64,000 nucleotides of DNA from Sparassis latifolia (GCA_018466975.1 CM031555.1:682001-746000), one strand, 5' to 3'; positions 25,104 to 38,519 are shown, counted from the first letter of the stretch. Program-made: numbers and translations. Notes: generated by a model not told the origin, from the sequence alone.

Positions 25104-27067
25104 GACGATGTTATTGAAAGAGTGTAATCGGTTGGATTGACAGGAATGTACGCGCGAGCAAAAGCTGGACAAAAAACTGGGATCCTTGATGCTGGTACCT
25201 GGTGTTCTTATACTTACGTGCCTGGACCAGATAGACGCGGAGGGCGGCTTAACCCGGGACCTCGGCATCAGGTGAGTCACAATGCAAATCCGACCCACGC
25301 GGGGTGAAAAGGCCTTCAAAGTTGTTGGCATGGAGCACATCAGAGTATCATAGAGACACAACAGCTTGAAAAACGGACGAGTTAGAGAGCGCAACGACGA
25401 ATGGGGTCTGAGAGTCGATGGAGCAGTCGATTACTACCATTGCCATGTATGGATATCCGTGCACTCCGCGGTGACCGACGGCATCTCCCGGGGATTCGCT
25501 TGCGATATTGTTCATGCGCCCCGGGTCGATCTGGGCAATGCAGCCGCTGAGAGGGTCGTGGAGATGACGGGAATAACAAGCTTCATCAGGTACACGCGTA
25601 GAATCACTGTCGAGTCGGTAGAGAGAGAGCCTCTTCGTCAATGCGACCACCACCAGAAAATTGCGGGGCCAACGGATCAAAGAACGAGATTCGCAACTCG
25701 AGACGGATTCGATCTCCGAGTCCGTCGCGTCGCGGAAAGCAAGAGCAGCGGATTCAGGGCACACTTCGTCAAAATCCCGGAAACAGGCCAACTCATCTAG
25801 GCTAGTCTCGGGGCGATGATGCGGCTCGGATTTGCCTCAGGGGCACGATCTGACCTCTACCAAGCCCATGGAGGACTGACTCAGGTCTGAGAAATCGTCG
25901 ATACGAGCTTGATACGAGCAGGCGGAGCAGCATGGACTCGATCAACCATCTTCGTGACTTGCTTAGTGAACAGGAATTTCTTTGTAAAAGTGTGAAGATC
26001 TCGTAAGTTGTGTACGCCGCTGCCAGCATGCTTTCTACCTGTGGTCCTGTGGTCATGAGAGCGGCTCGGCTAGCGATCTCATTTTTCCTCGTTGAGCGGG
26101 ATAAACTAAGCACCGATGCGGTACGATCAGCGCAGCCGATCCTAGAAGAGGACCTTGGCTGAATTTCTACCGTGACTGCGTCAAACACTGCGACTGAATT
26201 CAGATGAGCTCAGGTGGTGACCACTCACTTCTCGTCTGCAAGCTCACGAGCACTGACATGGTCTCGCAGTGGCCACTCAGGAGTCCAAGCCTCGACGAGT
26301 GAGCTAAAACCGCCCACCGCGTTGCGCGGGAACTTGCGCGGGCTTAGTAAAGCGAGATTTGTTCTGCGGCGCGCTGGTTTGCTCTCCTGTGATGACTTCG
26401 GGAGGGAACGTAACGCTCGTAGACCAGGATGATCGCAGCGAAAGTATCCGTGACGATGGGTTGAGTCGATCCGGGGCAGCACCCCGCATTTCGTGCAGCT
26501 TCGAGTGACAATGAATATTTCAGGGAAAGGGCGTAATCATTTCCGGGGATCTCGCTCGCTGTAAGATGTGGAACAAAACTTGTGCAGCAGGATGAAGAGA
26601 CGAGGCGGGACCGAAAAGGTCCGACGGAACATAAGCGCGCAGTTTAGGACGAGCATGTGACGGCCTGGCGTGTCTGGCATGAGCAGCTGTAACTCCGTGC
26701 ATCTGGTCATCCTTCTCACCATCTACCGCAAACACCATTCATAATCTGCTATTAGTATTCTGCTTGTTTACCCCTTCTTTACTTTCGTCCGTCTTCCCCC
26801 GTCGTTTGCATTCTCTCCTCGTCGATCTGCGTCGTCTGTGCTTCATCTCCTGTGTTCTTTCGCTGTCTGCTCCGTTTTGCCTTTTCTCCGAGCCGTCGAC
26901 TCTTTCTCAGTCTTGCACGAGCCGATCTACGTCAGAACGCCCCACTTCTGCAGGTGCACACCATCCGAACAAAGTCCGCTCGACTTCGAGCGATTCCGAG
27001 GCGCGCTAATTCTCGTGCAGCACCGCGGCGCAGCACCAGCACACCGTCCTCTACTTCTCTCCATACA
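25104..27067. other. Intergenic, about 2 kb between the GPI protein and the PriB-like factor
   Basis: Holds the divergent promoters. Two ORFs, 25348-25791 (-) and 25366-25800 (+), overlap in antisense and neither shows a motif or an obvious splice partner. The last 300 bases (26760-27060) are strongly pyrimidine-rich, a typical 5' UTR pattern for the downstream regulator. Confidence 0.4.
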
Positions 27068-30000
27068 ATGTCTCCGTCGCCTGCCGACTATCCTGGAAAC
27101 TATCCGCATTCGCTACAGGATCACTCGCATTACTCAGCACAGCAGATCGCCTTGCACCACACCCAGGACCACCTACTCCCGCAGCAGTCTCCGTCCCCGA
27201 CCATACCCATTGATCCCACGCTTTCCCTCTATCCTCCACACTTCTACCAGTACCAACACTCACAACATCACATGCCTCCGCCGCCACTTGCCCTGTCTGC
27301 CAGTCTTTCCTCTCCTTCGTCCCAGTCGGAAACGGTGGCTACTCCCCCTAATGACCACATGTCTATTGCGTCTGCGAGTTCAAACGGTAAGCGTCCGGCG
27401 CCAACCTCGTCCGTCGATAGTCGGAAGAAGGCGAGGAAGGATGACGATGCCGAAAGCATTGTTAGTCCGACCAACGAAAAGGGCGAGGAGCCGAAAACGA
27501 AGCCCACGCGTGGATCCCGGTAAGCTCGCTTGACATAATAGACAACCTGCAGTGTGCAGAGCTATCTTCCGCAGAGCATGTACGGTATGTAGGCGCCTCA
27601 AGATGAAGTGTGTGGGCGCGGAAAATGGTCCGCCGTGCAAGCGCTGCCAGGCCGGCAATCACGAATGTATTTTTGAAGAATCCAATCGGGGGAAGCGTTC
27701 CACCAAGTGAGTATCTCGGCCTCACAGCGATATCTCCGAACGCTGAACGATTGTAGAAAACATGAAGTGCTCACGCGCTCCCTGCGCAAGATGGAGCGCA
27801 CCTTAGACACCATCTTCCGCTCGTTGGGTACACCGGGAGATGTCATTTCGCGATCACCCTCTCCTACCCTCCCGGTACAGCCTACGCATCCCCTCCTCGC
27901 CACGCCATCCCCTCCCCCATCCCCTGGTCCCTCACTGGAATCACATCCGAATGGGCGTGGTTCATCCGAACATCACCGACCCATGTCGCCCAAACTTCCT
28001 CAATTACCGGACGATTCGCTCAACCCGCTGGGATTGCTCGCAGAAGCAAGCCTCGCGAATCGTCGTGCGCAAGCGGGGAACAAGTCTGATCACTCATCTG
28101 TCTTGTATTCGAGGTCGACCGAGCCGTCAAGAATGGGCGTCGCTAGCGACGTATATTTTAAGCCTGGTCAGCCGGACGTGTTTTCACTACTTCTTGAGCT
28201 GAGTAGTCTTGACAGGCCCTATGACTATTTTGCCTCTGCGCCGTTTGTACATTGAACGGCAGATTCAGCCGGAAATGCTCAGCTTCGTATCTACAGAAGA
28301 GGTTGTGGCGCTTTTCAAAATGTGAGTGGAACGTGTAGCCTGCGCGAAGGTACTCAATTAAGCGCCATCTTTCTAGCTACTTTGATCACATGAACGTATG
28401 TCTTACATTCTCGTCTCTCTGTATATCCGTAAAATTTCGCCCAGATGCATTGCGGCATTCTCGACCCCGACTTCCACACACCGGCTCTAGTCTGCTCGCG
28501 ATCACCCTTCCTTCTCACGACCAGTAAGCTATCCTTTAGTTTATTCTTCATTTTGCATACGAACTTCCTCCACAGTCTGTGCCATTGCGTCGCGTTTCTA
28601 CCCCGAGCGCGCGGAACTGCACACCAGACTTTCCGAGCTGACGAAGAAGCTGGCCTTCAACGTCCCTGCCAAGGGCTACAAGTCTGTTGAGATTGTCCAA
28701 GCGTACCTCCTGAATACATACTGGGGATGTGGCCCTGTAGAGCGCTTCGAACAAGACAGGACCTGGCTTATGCTTGGGATGGCGATCAGGTGCGCTGTTT
28801 TCTCATTTTTTGTCTTCCACCGTCCAGACTACACAACATGCCGAGCCAACCCTCTGCATTTTACCATGATATTTTTCGCAACCCTGAACGTGATTTGTGA
28901 CACATCGATCTTTTTACGTAGAATGGCGACGGACCTGAACTTGCATCGACGTACCGTGTCGACTGGACACGAGACAGACGAGGGTCGGCCGCGCGACATG
29001 GAAGTGCACAACCGTGAGCGGACGTGGATCGCGTGCTTCTGCGCCGACCGGAGCTTTAGTGCACAGATGGGCAAGCCGAACACTATCAAGGAAGAGTGAG
29101 TGCACTGGCATTGGCTCTCTCACGGGCGCTGATGATGTCATGCCATTCGTTGCAGTTTCGTCATCCGGAACGCGTCGAAGTGGTCCCGCTCGCCCGTAGC
29201 CATTCCGGCTGACTTTGCGTTGGCTGGTTATGCGGTATGCTGTACCGCTGCTGCCGTTACTCTCCCTGCTGAGCGAACTTCGTAGGATTTGTTACGTATC
29301 GTGACTCGCAGTCTTGACTTGCTGTACTCCGGCATGAGTACGTCGTCGGGGCTTCAGCAGGATTGTGACTACTTGCTTGTGATCCAGACCATGGAGGCGC
29401 AGATTCTTGCCTGGCAACATGAATGGTGCAAGCCCATTTGTAGGTGTTCCTAGTTGTCTCTCAAATGTGGTCTGTGCTAAATGCGACTGTGAGCCAGTCC
29501 CAGAAGAGCGCACCCGGCGGTGCGCGTATACCCTGGCGCGATTTTACTTTCACTACGCCATGCTCACGATCAACTCGTTTGGGCTGCAAAACGCATTGCA
29601 GCGATCTCCGGTGGACATTGGCCATTTTTTTGCTCGATGCCATTCGTCTGCAGTGGGCTGCATGAATGTGATCCGTGACGAGCTCGGGCCTCTGGGTTCA
29701 TTGAAGTACTCGCCGGATTCACACTTCGTACAGGGCGCGTATGCTGTGCTCAGTCTACTCAGGGTAAGACTTGCGTTCCATTTTATCGTGCACGGGACCT
29801 TACATTTGTCCGTCTTTTATCACGTCCAGCTCCTTCGACCCGAGTTCAAGGTCTTCCTCGAACATGAGCAAAAGACGATCGACCTGGTCACTGACATAGC
29901 CAACATTTACGACAGTGTCGCCGTTGGCCCTTTGCACACCCCTGCATTGTACAGCTGCTTCCTTCGGGCCCTCATCAACGCACGGACGAAGCCTGCAGCG

Positions 30001-30557
30001 TCAGCCGATGCTGATAACGAAACCCCAGAGTTCGCAGCCCCCGCCGTCGAGGAGATGCCAGTGTCCCCGTCTGTGAACGCGCAACCGACAGGCCTCGCCT
30101 CCGGCAGCGACGCACTGCAGGGATTCTTCTCGACGAGCGAGATGGGCCCGGTGGCGGACATATCGACGTTCCCGCCGACGATGGCGCCGGGGCCGTCCAC
30201 GATGGACATGAGCATGCTGTCGATGGACAGCATCCTGAGCGCGGACTTCTGGGACAGCGTTCTCGTGCCAGGTCAGTCTGGCTGGACCGCTGCTGGACTG
30301 CACGCGTTCTGATCTTCGCCCACGGCGGTGGTTGTCGGTTTTTCTCATTTCTGGCAGGGTCGAGCAACTCGATGGAGAGCCTGAGTAACGGCTTTGTTTA
30401 TGGCGCGGGCGGCACGGGGCTTATCACGCCGCGGATGTGGATGTCCCCCGTCCCGTCCTCTGCGAACTCCCCCCATGCGCGTGGGGGCGACGTTGGACAC
30501 GGGATAGAGTATGCACAGGACAAGGCTGGTGCTCCGTTTGAGGTGGCTCGGGCATAG
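27068..30557 (+). CDS. Zn2Cys6 transcription factor with fungal-specific (MHR) domain, PriB-like
   Basis: Predicted nuclear regulator. A Gln/His/Ser/Pro-rich N terminus is followed by the zinc cluster ACTVCRRLKMKCVGAENG then CKRCQAGNHECIFEE, created by splicing 27519 to 27575. A heptad-like helix KHEVLTRSLRKMERTLDTIF follows. The middle homology region starts with PLRRLYIERQIQPEMLSF and YFDHMN, followed by MHCGILDPDFHTPALVCSRS and VEIVQAYLLNTYWG. It continues with MATDLNLHRRT and NRERTWIACFCADRSFSAQ. The C terminus is Met/Ser/Thr-rich. At least eleven exons are needed, including a 19-nt exon at 28377-28395. The zinc cluster resembles PriB of Lentinula, a developmental regulator, so a role in development or carbon use is possible but unproven. 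Last exon 30358-30557. Confidence 0.9.
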
Positions 30558-30993
30558 ATGGAGAAGTACAGATTAAGGTAGCGTAACACTATATAATCCC
30601 GGCCATATCATTCTTGGTTGTTGGACTGGATTATTAGTATTATTGTATTTAGTTGTGAGGTTCTGCATGTAATTAAGGAGTCGCAACGTTCCATATCCCT
30701 CCGTAGCCATGGTGACGTGCACTTCCTCTCAGCAGATCGTGAACGATTCTTTTAACATCTAGTAGATTCAATATCGTCCTATAACAAGTGAATGTGTCGC
30801 AAATGCATATGATCGCCAGTAACATTGCCCAAATGAATGCAAGATGCAAAAATGCGAAATACCAGTAAGACCAGTATATATGGCTGCATGAAGAAAACAG
30901 ATTCCACATATTACAATTACAGTATGGTTCAGGCCTACTCATAGGTCAAAACTTGAGGAGGGGAAGGTTAGACCAGTGTCCCGAGAGCCACCG
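30558..30993. other. Intergenic, convergent 3' flanks
   Basis: 436 AT-rich bases between the PriB-like factor and CDC4. No gene seen. Confidence 0.5.
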
Positions 30994-33718
30994 TCATCGT
31001 CTGCGATGACCCATGTTCCGGATCCGTGGACGCGTCGGCGTCTCCTCGTTATTAAGCGGAGGCCGCAGTAACGTCGACGACGGACCAGGCATGTCCCTCG
31101 TCCTGGGCCGATCGCGACGTCCACCCTGCAGGAACATCTGCGCATCTTCCGCAGGGCCGGCGAACCGCCTGAACACGTCCTCCATGCGCGGCAGCTTATT
31201 GTCGTCTTCCACGGCGTCGTCCTCGAGCTCCTGCTCCTCGATCTCCGCGTCGTCCAGGTCCGACGGCTGCATCCCGTCCAGATCCTGTTCCATCGCGTCG
31301 ACCTCCGCCTGATCATCCTCGTCATCATCGTCATCATCGCTCGCTTCGTCGTAGATGCCGCCCGGGGGCTCGCCCAACCACTCCTCGTCGCCTGCCTCGT
31401 TCGCGAAGTCCCACACGTCGAGGACCGTCGCGTCAAGGCGGTTGCTCGCGGCGACGCACCAGCGACCCTCGAACACGACCTGCCACACACCGACGATGCC
31501 AGTGAGCAAGTCGCGTACCTGAGTGCCGTCACGGATATCCCACATCTTGAGCGTCCCGTCGGACCCGCTCAGCACCTTGAACTCGTCGTGCTGGAAGCAC
31601 GTGATCGCGCCGTTATGCGCGGCGAGTGTGTGGTGGCGCTCGCCCGTATCGGGGTCCCATACGCGCAAAGTTGAGTCCGCCGCGGCGGACACGAGGTAAG
31701 AAGGAGAAAGCCCAAGCAGACCAACAAGGGAAGTGTGCCCAGTGAGTGTGTGCTGGCATTCTCCTGTGTGGAGGTTCCATACGCGAACCGTGCCATCCAT
31801 GGAGCCGGAGCATGCAAGATTTCGGTTGATATCGAGCACAACGCTGTACACTGAATTAACAGCATCAACAAAATTCAACACATCAATGTAGAGATGTCGG
31901 CATACCTTTCTGGGTGTGCCCGACCAGAACCCACTTGCAAGTGCCGGAAATGATGTCCCAGATTCGGACAGTGCAGTCGTAGCTACCTGATACCAATGTA
32001 CGACCGCGCGCTGCAAGGGCTCGGACTGCATGATCATGACCCTCCAGGTGAAGTTTGTGATAGGGGTTATCTTCCGCATCCTCCTCGGACGGGTCAACCT
32101 CCGTATCATCCGCTCCATAGCATCGGTACTCGATATCGCCCGGTTTCGGCAGAGTCCACACTCTAAGAGTATGGTCTCTGCTGCCCGTGACGATCAGCGG
32201 GCGCTTGGGCCACTTCTCTCGGGTGGTGATCCCACCATCGTTCTGGACGTCAATCCACTCAGGCTTGACAATCGCCAGACATCGTACGGTGCTGGTATGA
32301 CCCCCGAAGACATGGGTACAACGACCTGTCTCGAGATCCCATATCCGCACAGTTCGGTCTGTGGATCCACTTACGAGCGTGTTCTTCGTTGCCGCAAGTG
32401 CCCAGACGCCACCCTCGTGCCCGTCTAGCGAGCGTATCAGCTCTCCCGTGTGGGGTGAATAGACGTGGATGGAGTGGTCGTCCGACGCAGATATGATGCG
32501 GCCGTGCGAGAAGATCAGACACGTCACGACCGACCGGCCGTGTGCAGTGAACGTAATTCGCTTCGGATTCTCGTTCTGTACCCACCGTGTGCGCGTGAGG
32601 TGCCGCGATTTGAACAGAATCTTGTATGGGTGCGGAAGTGGGAGCGCGCCCGGTAGAGGCAGCCCTTCGCGGCGACGACGGGCGAACAACGCGTCCGCGA
32701 AGGCGGTCTCGGAGCCTTTGCCGAACCAGGTCTTGGTACCTTTTAGCAGGTCGCGCCAAAGTACGGGATCCGAATCGATAATGGCGCGCCAAAACTTGGA
32801 CACGCGAGACGCACGCGCGAGGTCAGAAAAGGTCAGGTAGCTGAGCACTTGAGACACAAGTTCGGGAGGAAGGAGAGTGAGAAAGTCACGCGCCAGCGTT
32901 GGCGTCAATACGTTGTGCAGTGTGCGCAGGACAGATAACGGAGAATGTCGCAGGAATGTTAGGAGAACATGAGACTGCAATTGCGGAGGGAGACTAGAAT
33001 AATGCGCCAGGAGCGATGGTAGGGTAAGTAGCGTCGCGAGTGACGCATCTGGCTGGACGGGCGCTTGAGGCTGTGGCGAGGAATGACCGCTCGGGGGTGC
33101 CGATGGCCAGATGCTCTCCGGCGGGGGAGAGCCATGGGGAGACGGGAGAGGAGACGGTGGCGCAGCGGAATTCATGCTCATACTCATATTCAGCATGGGA
33201 ACAGCGGCCTTCGCCTTCTTGCGAGGGGGAGTGTTCGAGACGAGACCAGGAATGACTTCGATGCCCTCCATCATGTTCTCGTTGCTGTAGGACCTCTTTC
33301 GCCCATACCGCTCGATCGCCTCCACGAGGTCGACTTGCTTCCGCGCGTCGCTCTCGTCATGTCTAATCATGCGCCAGCCATTTCCACCAACAACCTCGTC
33401 ATCTGGCATCTCCTCCTCAGACCCCTCGCCATCGTGGAATGTCGCGTGCGACCCGCCCGGGAAATCGAGAGGAAACTGTCTAAGAGAGCGAGGAAAACGC
33501 GCGTTGATGAGGGGATAAGTCTTGGGATCTTTAGGAGAGGAAGGAGCGGGAAGTGGGGGTAGCGGTATTGGGGCATAAGTTGTTGTCGTCGTAGTCGTCG
33601 TGACCACCCTGCGTGATGTCAGTATTCAAATGAACAGAATCTGAGGAGAAGGAGAGACATACGTGGTGGTGTTGACTGAGGGAGAGAGGTGGAGGGATGG
33701 CCGGAGTAAGGAGGCCAT
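30994..33718 (-). CDS. CDC4: F-box/WD40 substrate receptor of SCF ubiquitin ligase (Cdc4)
   Basis: Recruits phosphorylated substrates to the SCF ubiquitin ligase for degradation, controlling cell-cycle entry in yeast. Exons 33718-33663, 33608-31906 and 31850-30994 give 871 residues. A poly-Thr run follows the start. The N-terminal 300 residues are low in complexity. The F-box is LLPPELVSQVLSYLTFSDLA continuing to FWRAIIDSDPVLWRDLLKG. After WVQNENPKRITFTAHGRSVV come seven to eight WD40 repeats, many ending in the WD-type VRIWD, LRVWT or VRVWN. A GRTLVSGSYDCTVRIWD block is typical of Cdc4. The C-terminal 120 residues are highly acidic (EASDDDDDDEDD) and then basic. The single-exon look of the long middle exon is genuine. 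Confidence 0.93.
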
Positions 33719-35040
33719 TGTGTTGGCGGTGGCCAAGCCAGGGAGAGTTGAGACAGATGTGATGAGCGAACGCAACTAAGAAGACCGCAGCCACAGCGGA
33801 CTTTCAATTTCAGGCCACAAGTCACCCTTTCTGGCCTGCTTCCTCTCTTTAGCCATTGTTCTCAGTGTAGAAATTTAATTCTCCTGTACTCCTTTTTTTC
33901 TTTGCGATGCCACCAGTCCTTGCTTGTCTCAATGTCTCTAGCTGCCCCTAGTCTATAGCGGATCCAACTTTCGTGCTTGCCCCTATATAATCAGAACAAC
34001 CCGAAACTACTCGTGTCACCTGGAGTATCTCGGAATGCATACTTGAGACCGCTCCTCAGAGCTACAAAAGGATATCGGGGCACATCAACAAAATCCGTGT
34101 GCTGTCTGTACCACGACGCATAATATCTGGTAGCGCTGCCACTCTTTACAATCTTACTCTACCATGATCGCCGGTGAGCTGTGCCTCTGTTCCTATGGCT
34201 TTCTTATTTTATTCGCATTGGTTTATACGTAGGTCTTGATGGATCCTTGTATAGAGGTCTCATATTGCGCACCGTATCGCTATTGTCAACTCTGTTGTCT
34301 CACAATGGTCATCACAGGGAATGTCACGCGAACCAAGGCCCGGAGTGGGAACTTTCAAAGTTGTTAGCAACCTTGTGTACGATCTTCACTGTATCGTTGC
34401 GGTCGAGCTCTCACTTTTCGTATTTTGAAGTAATTTACTCGGGGCATGTGCTCTATGATGTATGGTGCCTCGCAAGAAATAGTCCGCGCTATCGTGACTT
34501 CGTTCAATCGCTCTCCAAATTACAGCCACGATGCTCGTTCAGCTTGTCATATTCAGTCGCAGAGTAACTCAGTTACTCCATCTGCCTCATTTACGTTCAG
34601 TATTACTGCTCTGGAAGCTGATGTGGGACGATTTTTATTGGCAATTAATATACTTACCCTCAACATCTCCGACTGTAAACACTTAGAGTTGAAGCTAAGG
34701 CGACGTAGGGCACTTGAGATATTCTGCACAGACGGACTACAGAGGATTCATGACCAAGAAGATAGTGCCCTGGCTGTAAATTATAACAACCTCGATACTG
34801 CACACTTTGCGCCGCAGACACATCAGAGATAGCGCAGAATATATTGTCACCAATGACATGGACACTGGAACACGCTTAGATATGCCATCCGCGAACGACT
34901 GAGAAGCATTGTGCGTCCCCCGATCAGAGTTCTTTGCCTACTTAGAGTCGCAGCTGGGCGCTTCTGATACATCTAGGACAAATTGCCGGCCATATATTGA
35001 CTTCCCCCATCATTGGGGCCAAAGTACTCCCTGGATTTGA
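33719..35040. other. CDC4 promoter and gene-poor DNA
   Basis: No recognisable gene. A candidate short first exon at 34164 (ATG then a GTGAGC donor) leads to ORFs lacking any motif. Base composition is more AT-rich than in the flanking genes. Confidence 0.4.
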
Positions 35041-37204
35041 CATCAGCAAAAGTGCACAATTGTTACAACGGATTCCGACGGTTGTAGTATTCGCCCGCAT
35101 GTGATAACAGGTTAGAATGTCATCGTAAGCCGTTAGAATAATGAGGCTGCGTTGCAACCTCTGTAATCCTTTCAAATCCGTTGCGATGCTCGGTAACGTA
35201 GATGACTGATTGCAATGCCATTACAATGCACTATAAACCTATGTAACAGATTACAGGAACATAGTGATTAATAGTGATTATATTGAAGGCAGAGACTCAA
35301 GACATATTCGACAAGGGAGCACAGAACAACGTCCACGGAACGACTACACTAGCCTGTTGAAAGTCATTTACCTGCCCGCGGACTCCAGCTCGTCCATACC
35401 GTTTCTTCGACTCCGAGATCCTTTGCATATCCCGCGTTATCCTCGTTCCGATATTCACTGCCCATTTTATGTTCTGTGGCCGCATAATACCGGCAGGAAT
35501 ATGAATAGGGCCTTGAGCAAACCAGCCCCTTCACGCGGTCTTGGGTCAAACTTGTGTACGTAGCAAAGTAGTCAAAGTCAAAGGCACACGGTGACGGCCC
35601 AGTCGGCTTGCGAAGCGACTCTTCCCAATTTGGAAGCTACACAACAGTGATGACGTAGTACATTTCTCTCCTCCCGGTCATATAAGAGGCGGTCGGTCTC
35701 TTCTGGTGTCCTTCGCTGCTTTGATTCCTCCTTGTATGTCGACGCATTCTTGGCGGCACAGCCGCTTTTCTGACGACAACAATGACAACGACGCCGCAGA
35801 ACCGCGCCTCGCCAACGTTAACACCGTGTCCACCGAGTTCTGTGCCCTTCTCATTCTACATATGTGCCCTTCCTCCAGGACGTGCCCTAAGAGCTTCTCG
35901 TCCATTTAAAGTGACAACTTGTGCCCTTCCACTGCTCACACACCTATCTGTACGACTGCAGTATGTGTTCTGTCTTGTCTTTGCTGTCATGAATTGGGAA
36001 TAGGATCATGGTACATGCCGTATCGTGATGGATGGAGCTAGTGCTCTTGATGCATACACCCCACCAGATCGAGCCTGAGCAGGTGCATGTACTATTGAGA
36101 TCCCTTGAACTGCCTAGGCTTCACACTTTGCAACCGTCCACAGTGCATATACCGAGTCAAGATTTGGACACCGGCCATACTGGCAACAGTGGGCTCGCGA
36201 TGCCCAGCCAGTGAGTAATCATGCACTCTAGATGGTAACATAATTAATGCGCTCTCCCCGCAGGCCTGCCCACACTGGACCGGTTCGTCTTCGCAAAGCT
36301 CGCGATGTTTCAACTGATATATTGAGCACGTATCATTGCCTGCATGACAACTTACCTGATGAATTCCTTTATTATAGACAAGTCTTTCGTGCAGATGCCA
36401 GCAGGAATGTGCGCTCAGACTGCCGCAATGACAGCAATGGTCTGGCAACTTTGAAAGAACGACACTACAGTCGGTAGGCCCCAGGTTCATTGACCTCAAT
36501 GTACACACCAAGTGTGGCACTATCTCACAGCATTCTGCACAAACTGCCTTTGCATTTCTGTACTCTTGCTACCCTCTCCTGGATGGTCTTGTTGGGCCTC
36601 GTCGTTGAGATTTAACTGCCTCTGTTCCTCGCTGCCGCTTCTCCTTGCTGTGGCGCTTTCTCAACCTTTGTGCTCTTTCGGACATTCAGCTCACCTCTTG
36701 ATGGTCATCCTACTCTCGCGCCAGCTCGTGGTGTTCCGTTTTTGTGCCCTCTTTAGGTTTTGCACTGCTCTCCTGTTCTATTTGGCACTCATGCGGACTG
36801 TGGTGAACTCTCTGTATTCATAGTCACACCTGTTGTATGTTATGTTGTATTTGCCGCAATGATTACTATATTTCCTGTCCTGTGCTCTGTCCACCGGGAG
36901 TAAGTCTATTTATACAGCCATTATAAGTTGTCCCTGGCATTGCCACTGCTTACAATCCCATCAGGATGCCTTATAAACCTGGGAATCCATGGTAATGAGT
37001 CCCAAATATTCCAGGTATTCGGAATAGATTGTGTACATTGCGAATGGATTAACAAATATTTTGAGGCATTGGGAAATATTCGGAACCACCATAGAGAAGT
37101 TACAATCCATTACAACTTTGTTCAATAATTTCGAGTGTTGTAACGGATTTCCTAGATTACGATGCTATGTAACCGATGGTAACAGAAGTGCACTTTTGCT
37201 GATG
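35041..37204. mobile_element. Probable non-autonomous DNA transposon with terminal inverted repeats
   Basis: A 17-bp stretch CATCAGCAAAAGTGCAC at 35041-35057 recurs as its perfect reverse complement at 37188-37204. Similarity continues a few bases inward (TTGTTACAACGG against CTGTTACCATCGG). Both subterminal regions are rich in GTTAC and TTACAA motifs. Internal ORFs are short with no transposase motif, so the element would be non-autonomous or decayed. A clean target-site duplication is not visible, which leaves the exact ends open. Confidence 0.5.
35563..36000 (+). other. LTR-like promoter segment within the repeat element (tentative)
   Basis: A TATA-like CATATAAGAGGCGG at 35679-35692 is preceded by TG-rich flanking sequence, as in the U3 region of a solo LTR. 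No second LTR copy, primer-binding site or reverse transcriptase was seen in the window, so this is weak. Confidence 0.15.
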
Positions 37205-37757
37205 GAGCTGCGCCACAGTCGCGACGCGGTCACATGGTTGGTAGATGACGAGAAGCATGGACACACATTGGTTTATGGAGAGTGCATTCTGCTAAAGATT
37301 CTGCTAAGGGGCAAGTGCCGTCGTCGTGGCATCCACCGTCTGGTAATGACCAAGGACGATAGCATTCCGAGTGCGGCAGCTTCACGCCTCCGCAGAGCAA
37401 TAAGAGTACAACACCTTAGATTCTGCTAACGACAAATCTATGACATGCAACATGCATTATAAACCGTCTCAGTTGTTTACTTGAGACCGCAAATGCACCA
37501 ATGGAGACGAACCCAGGTTACGCCGTGCAAACTGAGGGTGGCATCGGCTAGGCACATTAGATACACGCTATATAACCCGACTCCAGGAACCTGGAAGGTG
37601 TACGAGGGTGCAAATTCTGAGATCTTGATACATGTTCATTAAAAGCTGACCGGTAATCTCAGGCGGGCATTGCAGTTCGTCCATAGCCATTACGAATGGC
37701 ACCCGCAGCAGCAGCTACAATACATGGGAGGTAGAGCAGGAAGCTCTCACCGGCCAG
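37205..37757. other. Intergenic between the TIR element and PPIL1
   Basis: About 550 bp without a recognisable gene. Confidence 0.4.
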
Positions 37758-38519
37758 TCATACAACACGAGCCTTGTAGATTTTGACGTCTTCTCGAGGT
37801 CTATCATGAAACATATAAATCAAATACGTACAAATGTCTGCTGAACCATGCGTACCTATCCTGTACGTCAGTTGCGACGGCGCCCAGTCGCTGCAGAACT
37901 CGCATCCCAGAAGACACTCGACCGAAGATTGTATGTTTATTATCCAGATACGGTGTTGGTGCCAAGGTCAGGAAGAATTGCGAGCCTTCATGACAGTAAC
38001 GTTGAGAACCAGATCGCAAAACGGAGTGAAGTCAGGTACACACCATTTGTGTTTGGTCCAGAATTCGCCATCGCGAGTATCCCTGCACCTGTGAACCGCA
38101 GCTCTGGATGTATCTCGTCCTCGCTATTCTCTCGTCAGACACGGCAAGCGAAACTTCGTTTATACTCACAACTTCTGGCCGTAAATACTCGTTCCTCCTC
38201 TGCCTGTCCCCGTCGGATCCCCGGTCTGTACCATGAAATCCTAGATGCGGAGAAATCAAGCTCAGAAACGATGCACAAGAAACAGTGCACACAACCGACT
38301 TACTACAATGATACGATGGAATACAACACCATTGTAATAACCACGCTTTGCCAGTTCAGCGAAGTTTTTGCACGTCTGCGTTGCACGCCGAGGGGATTGG
38401 AATTATAAGTATAGTGAAACTACCCAATAAAATAGAGTGAGGCTTACTCGAGGGGCGTGATTCCAGTACAATTCCAGCTGAATATCACCCATGCTCGTCT
38501 CCAATACGACAGACTCCAT
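37758..38519 (-). CDS. cyp1: Cyclophilin, PPIL1 type (peptidyl-prolyl isomerase)
   Basis: Peptidyl-prolyl cis-trans isomerase of the PPIL1 class, which in other eukaryotes sits in the spliceosome next to SKIP/Prp45. Six exons give about 155 residues. The ATG is at 38517-38519 and exon 1 ends at 38448 with [13 protein letters not shown]. Then come [83 protein letters not shown] and the tail [13 protein letters not shown]. The catalytic Arg (FHR), QFF and the substrate-pocket residues are in place. One oddity is [11 protein letters not shown], where most family members have QGGDPTG. The gene is divergent from the D-aminoacyl-tRNA deacylase, 141 bp between starts. Confidence 0.93.

Noticed and set aside
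25348..25800. Long overlapping ORFs on both strands
   Set aside because: The two strands mirror each other, neither shows domains or introns joining to further coding sequence, and composition is ordinary.
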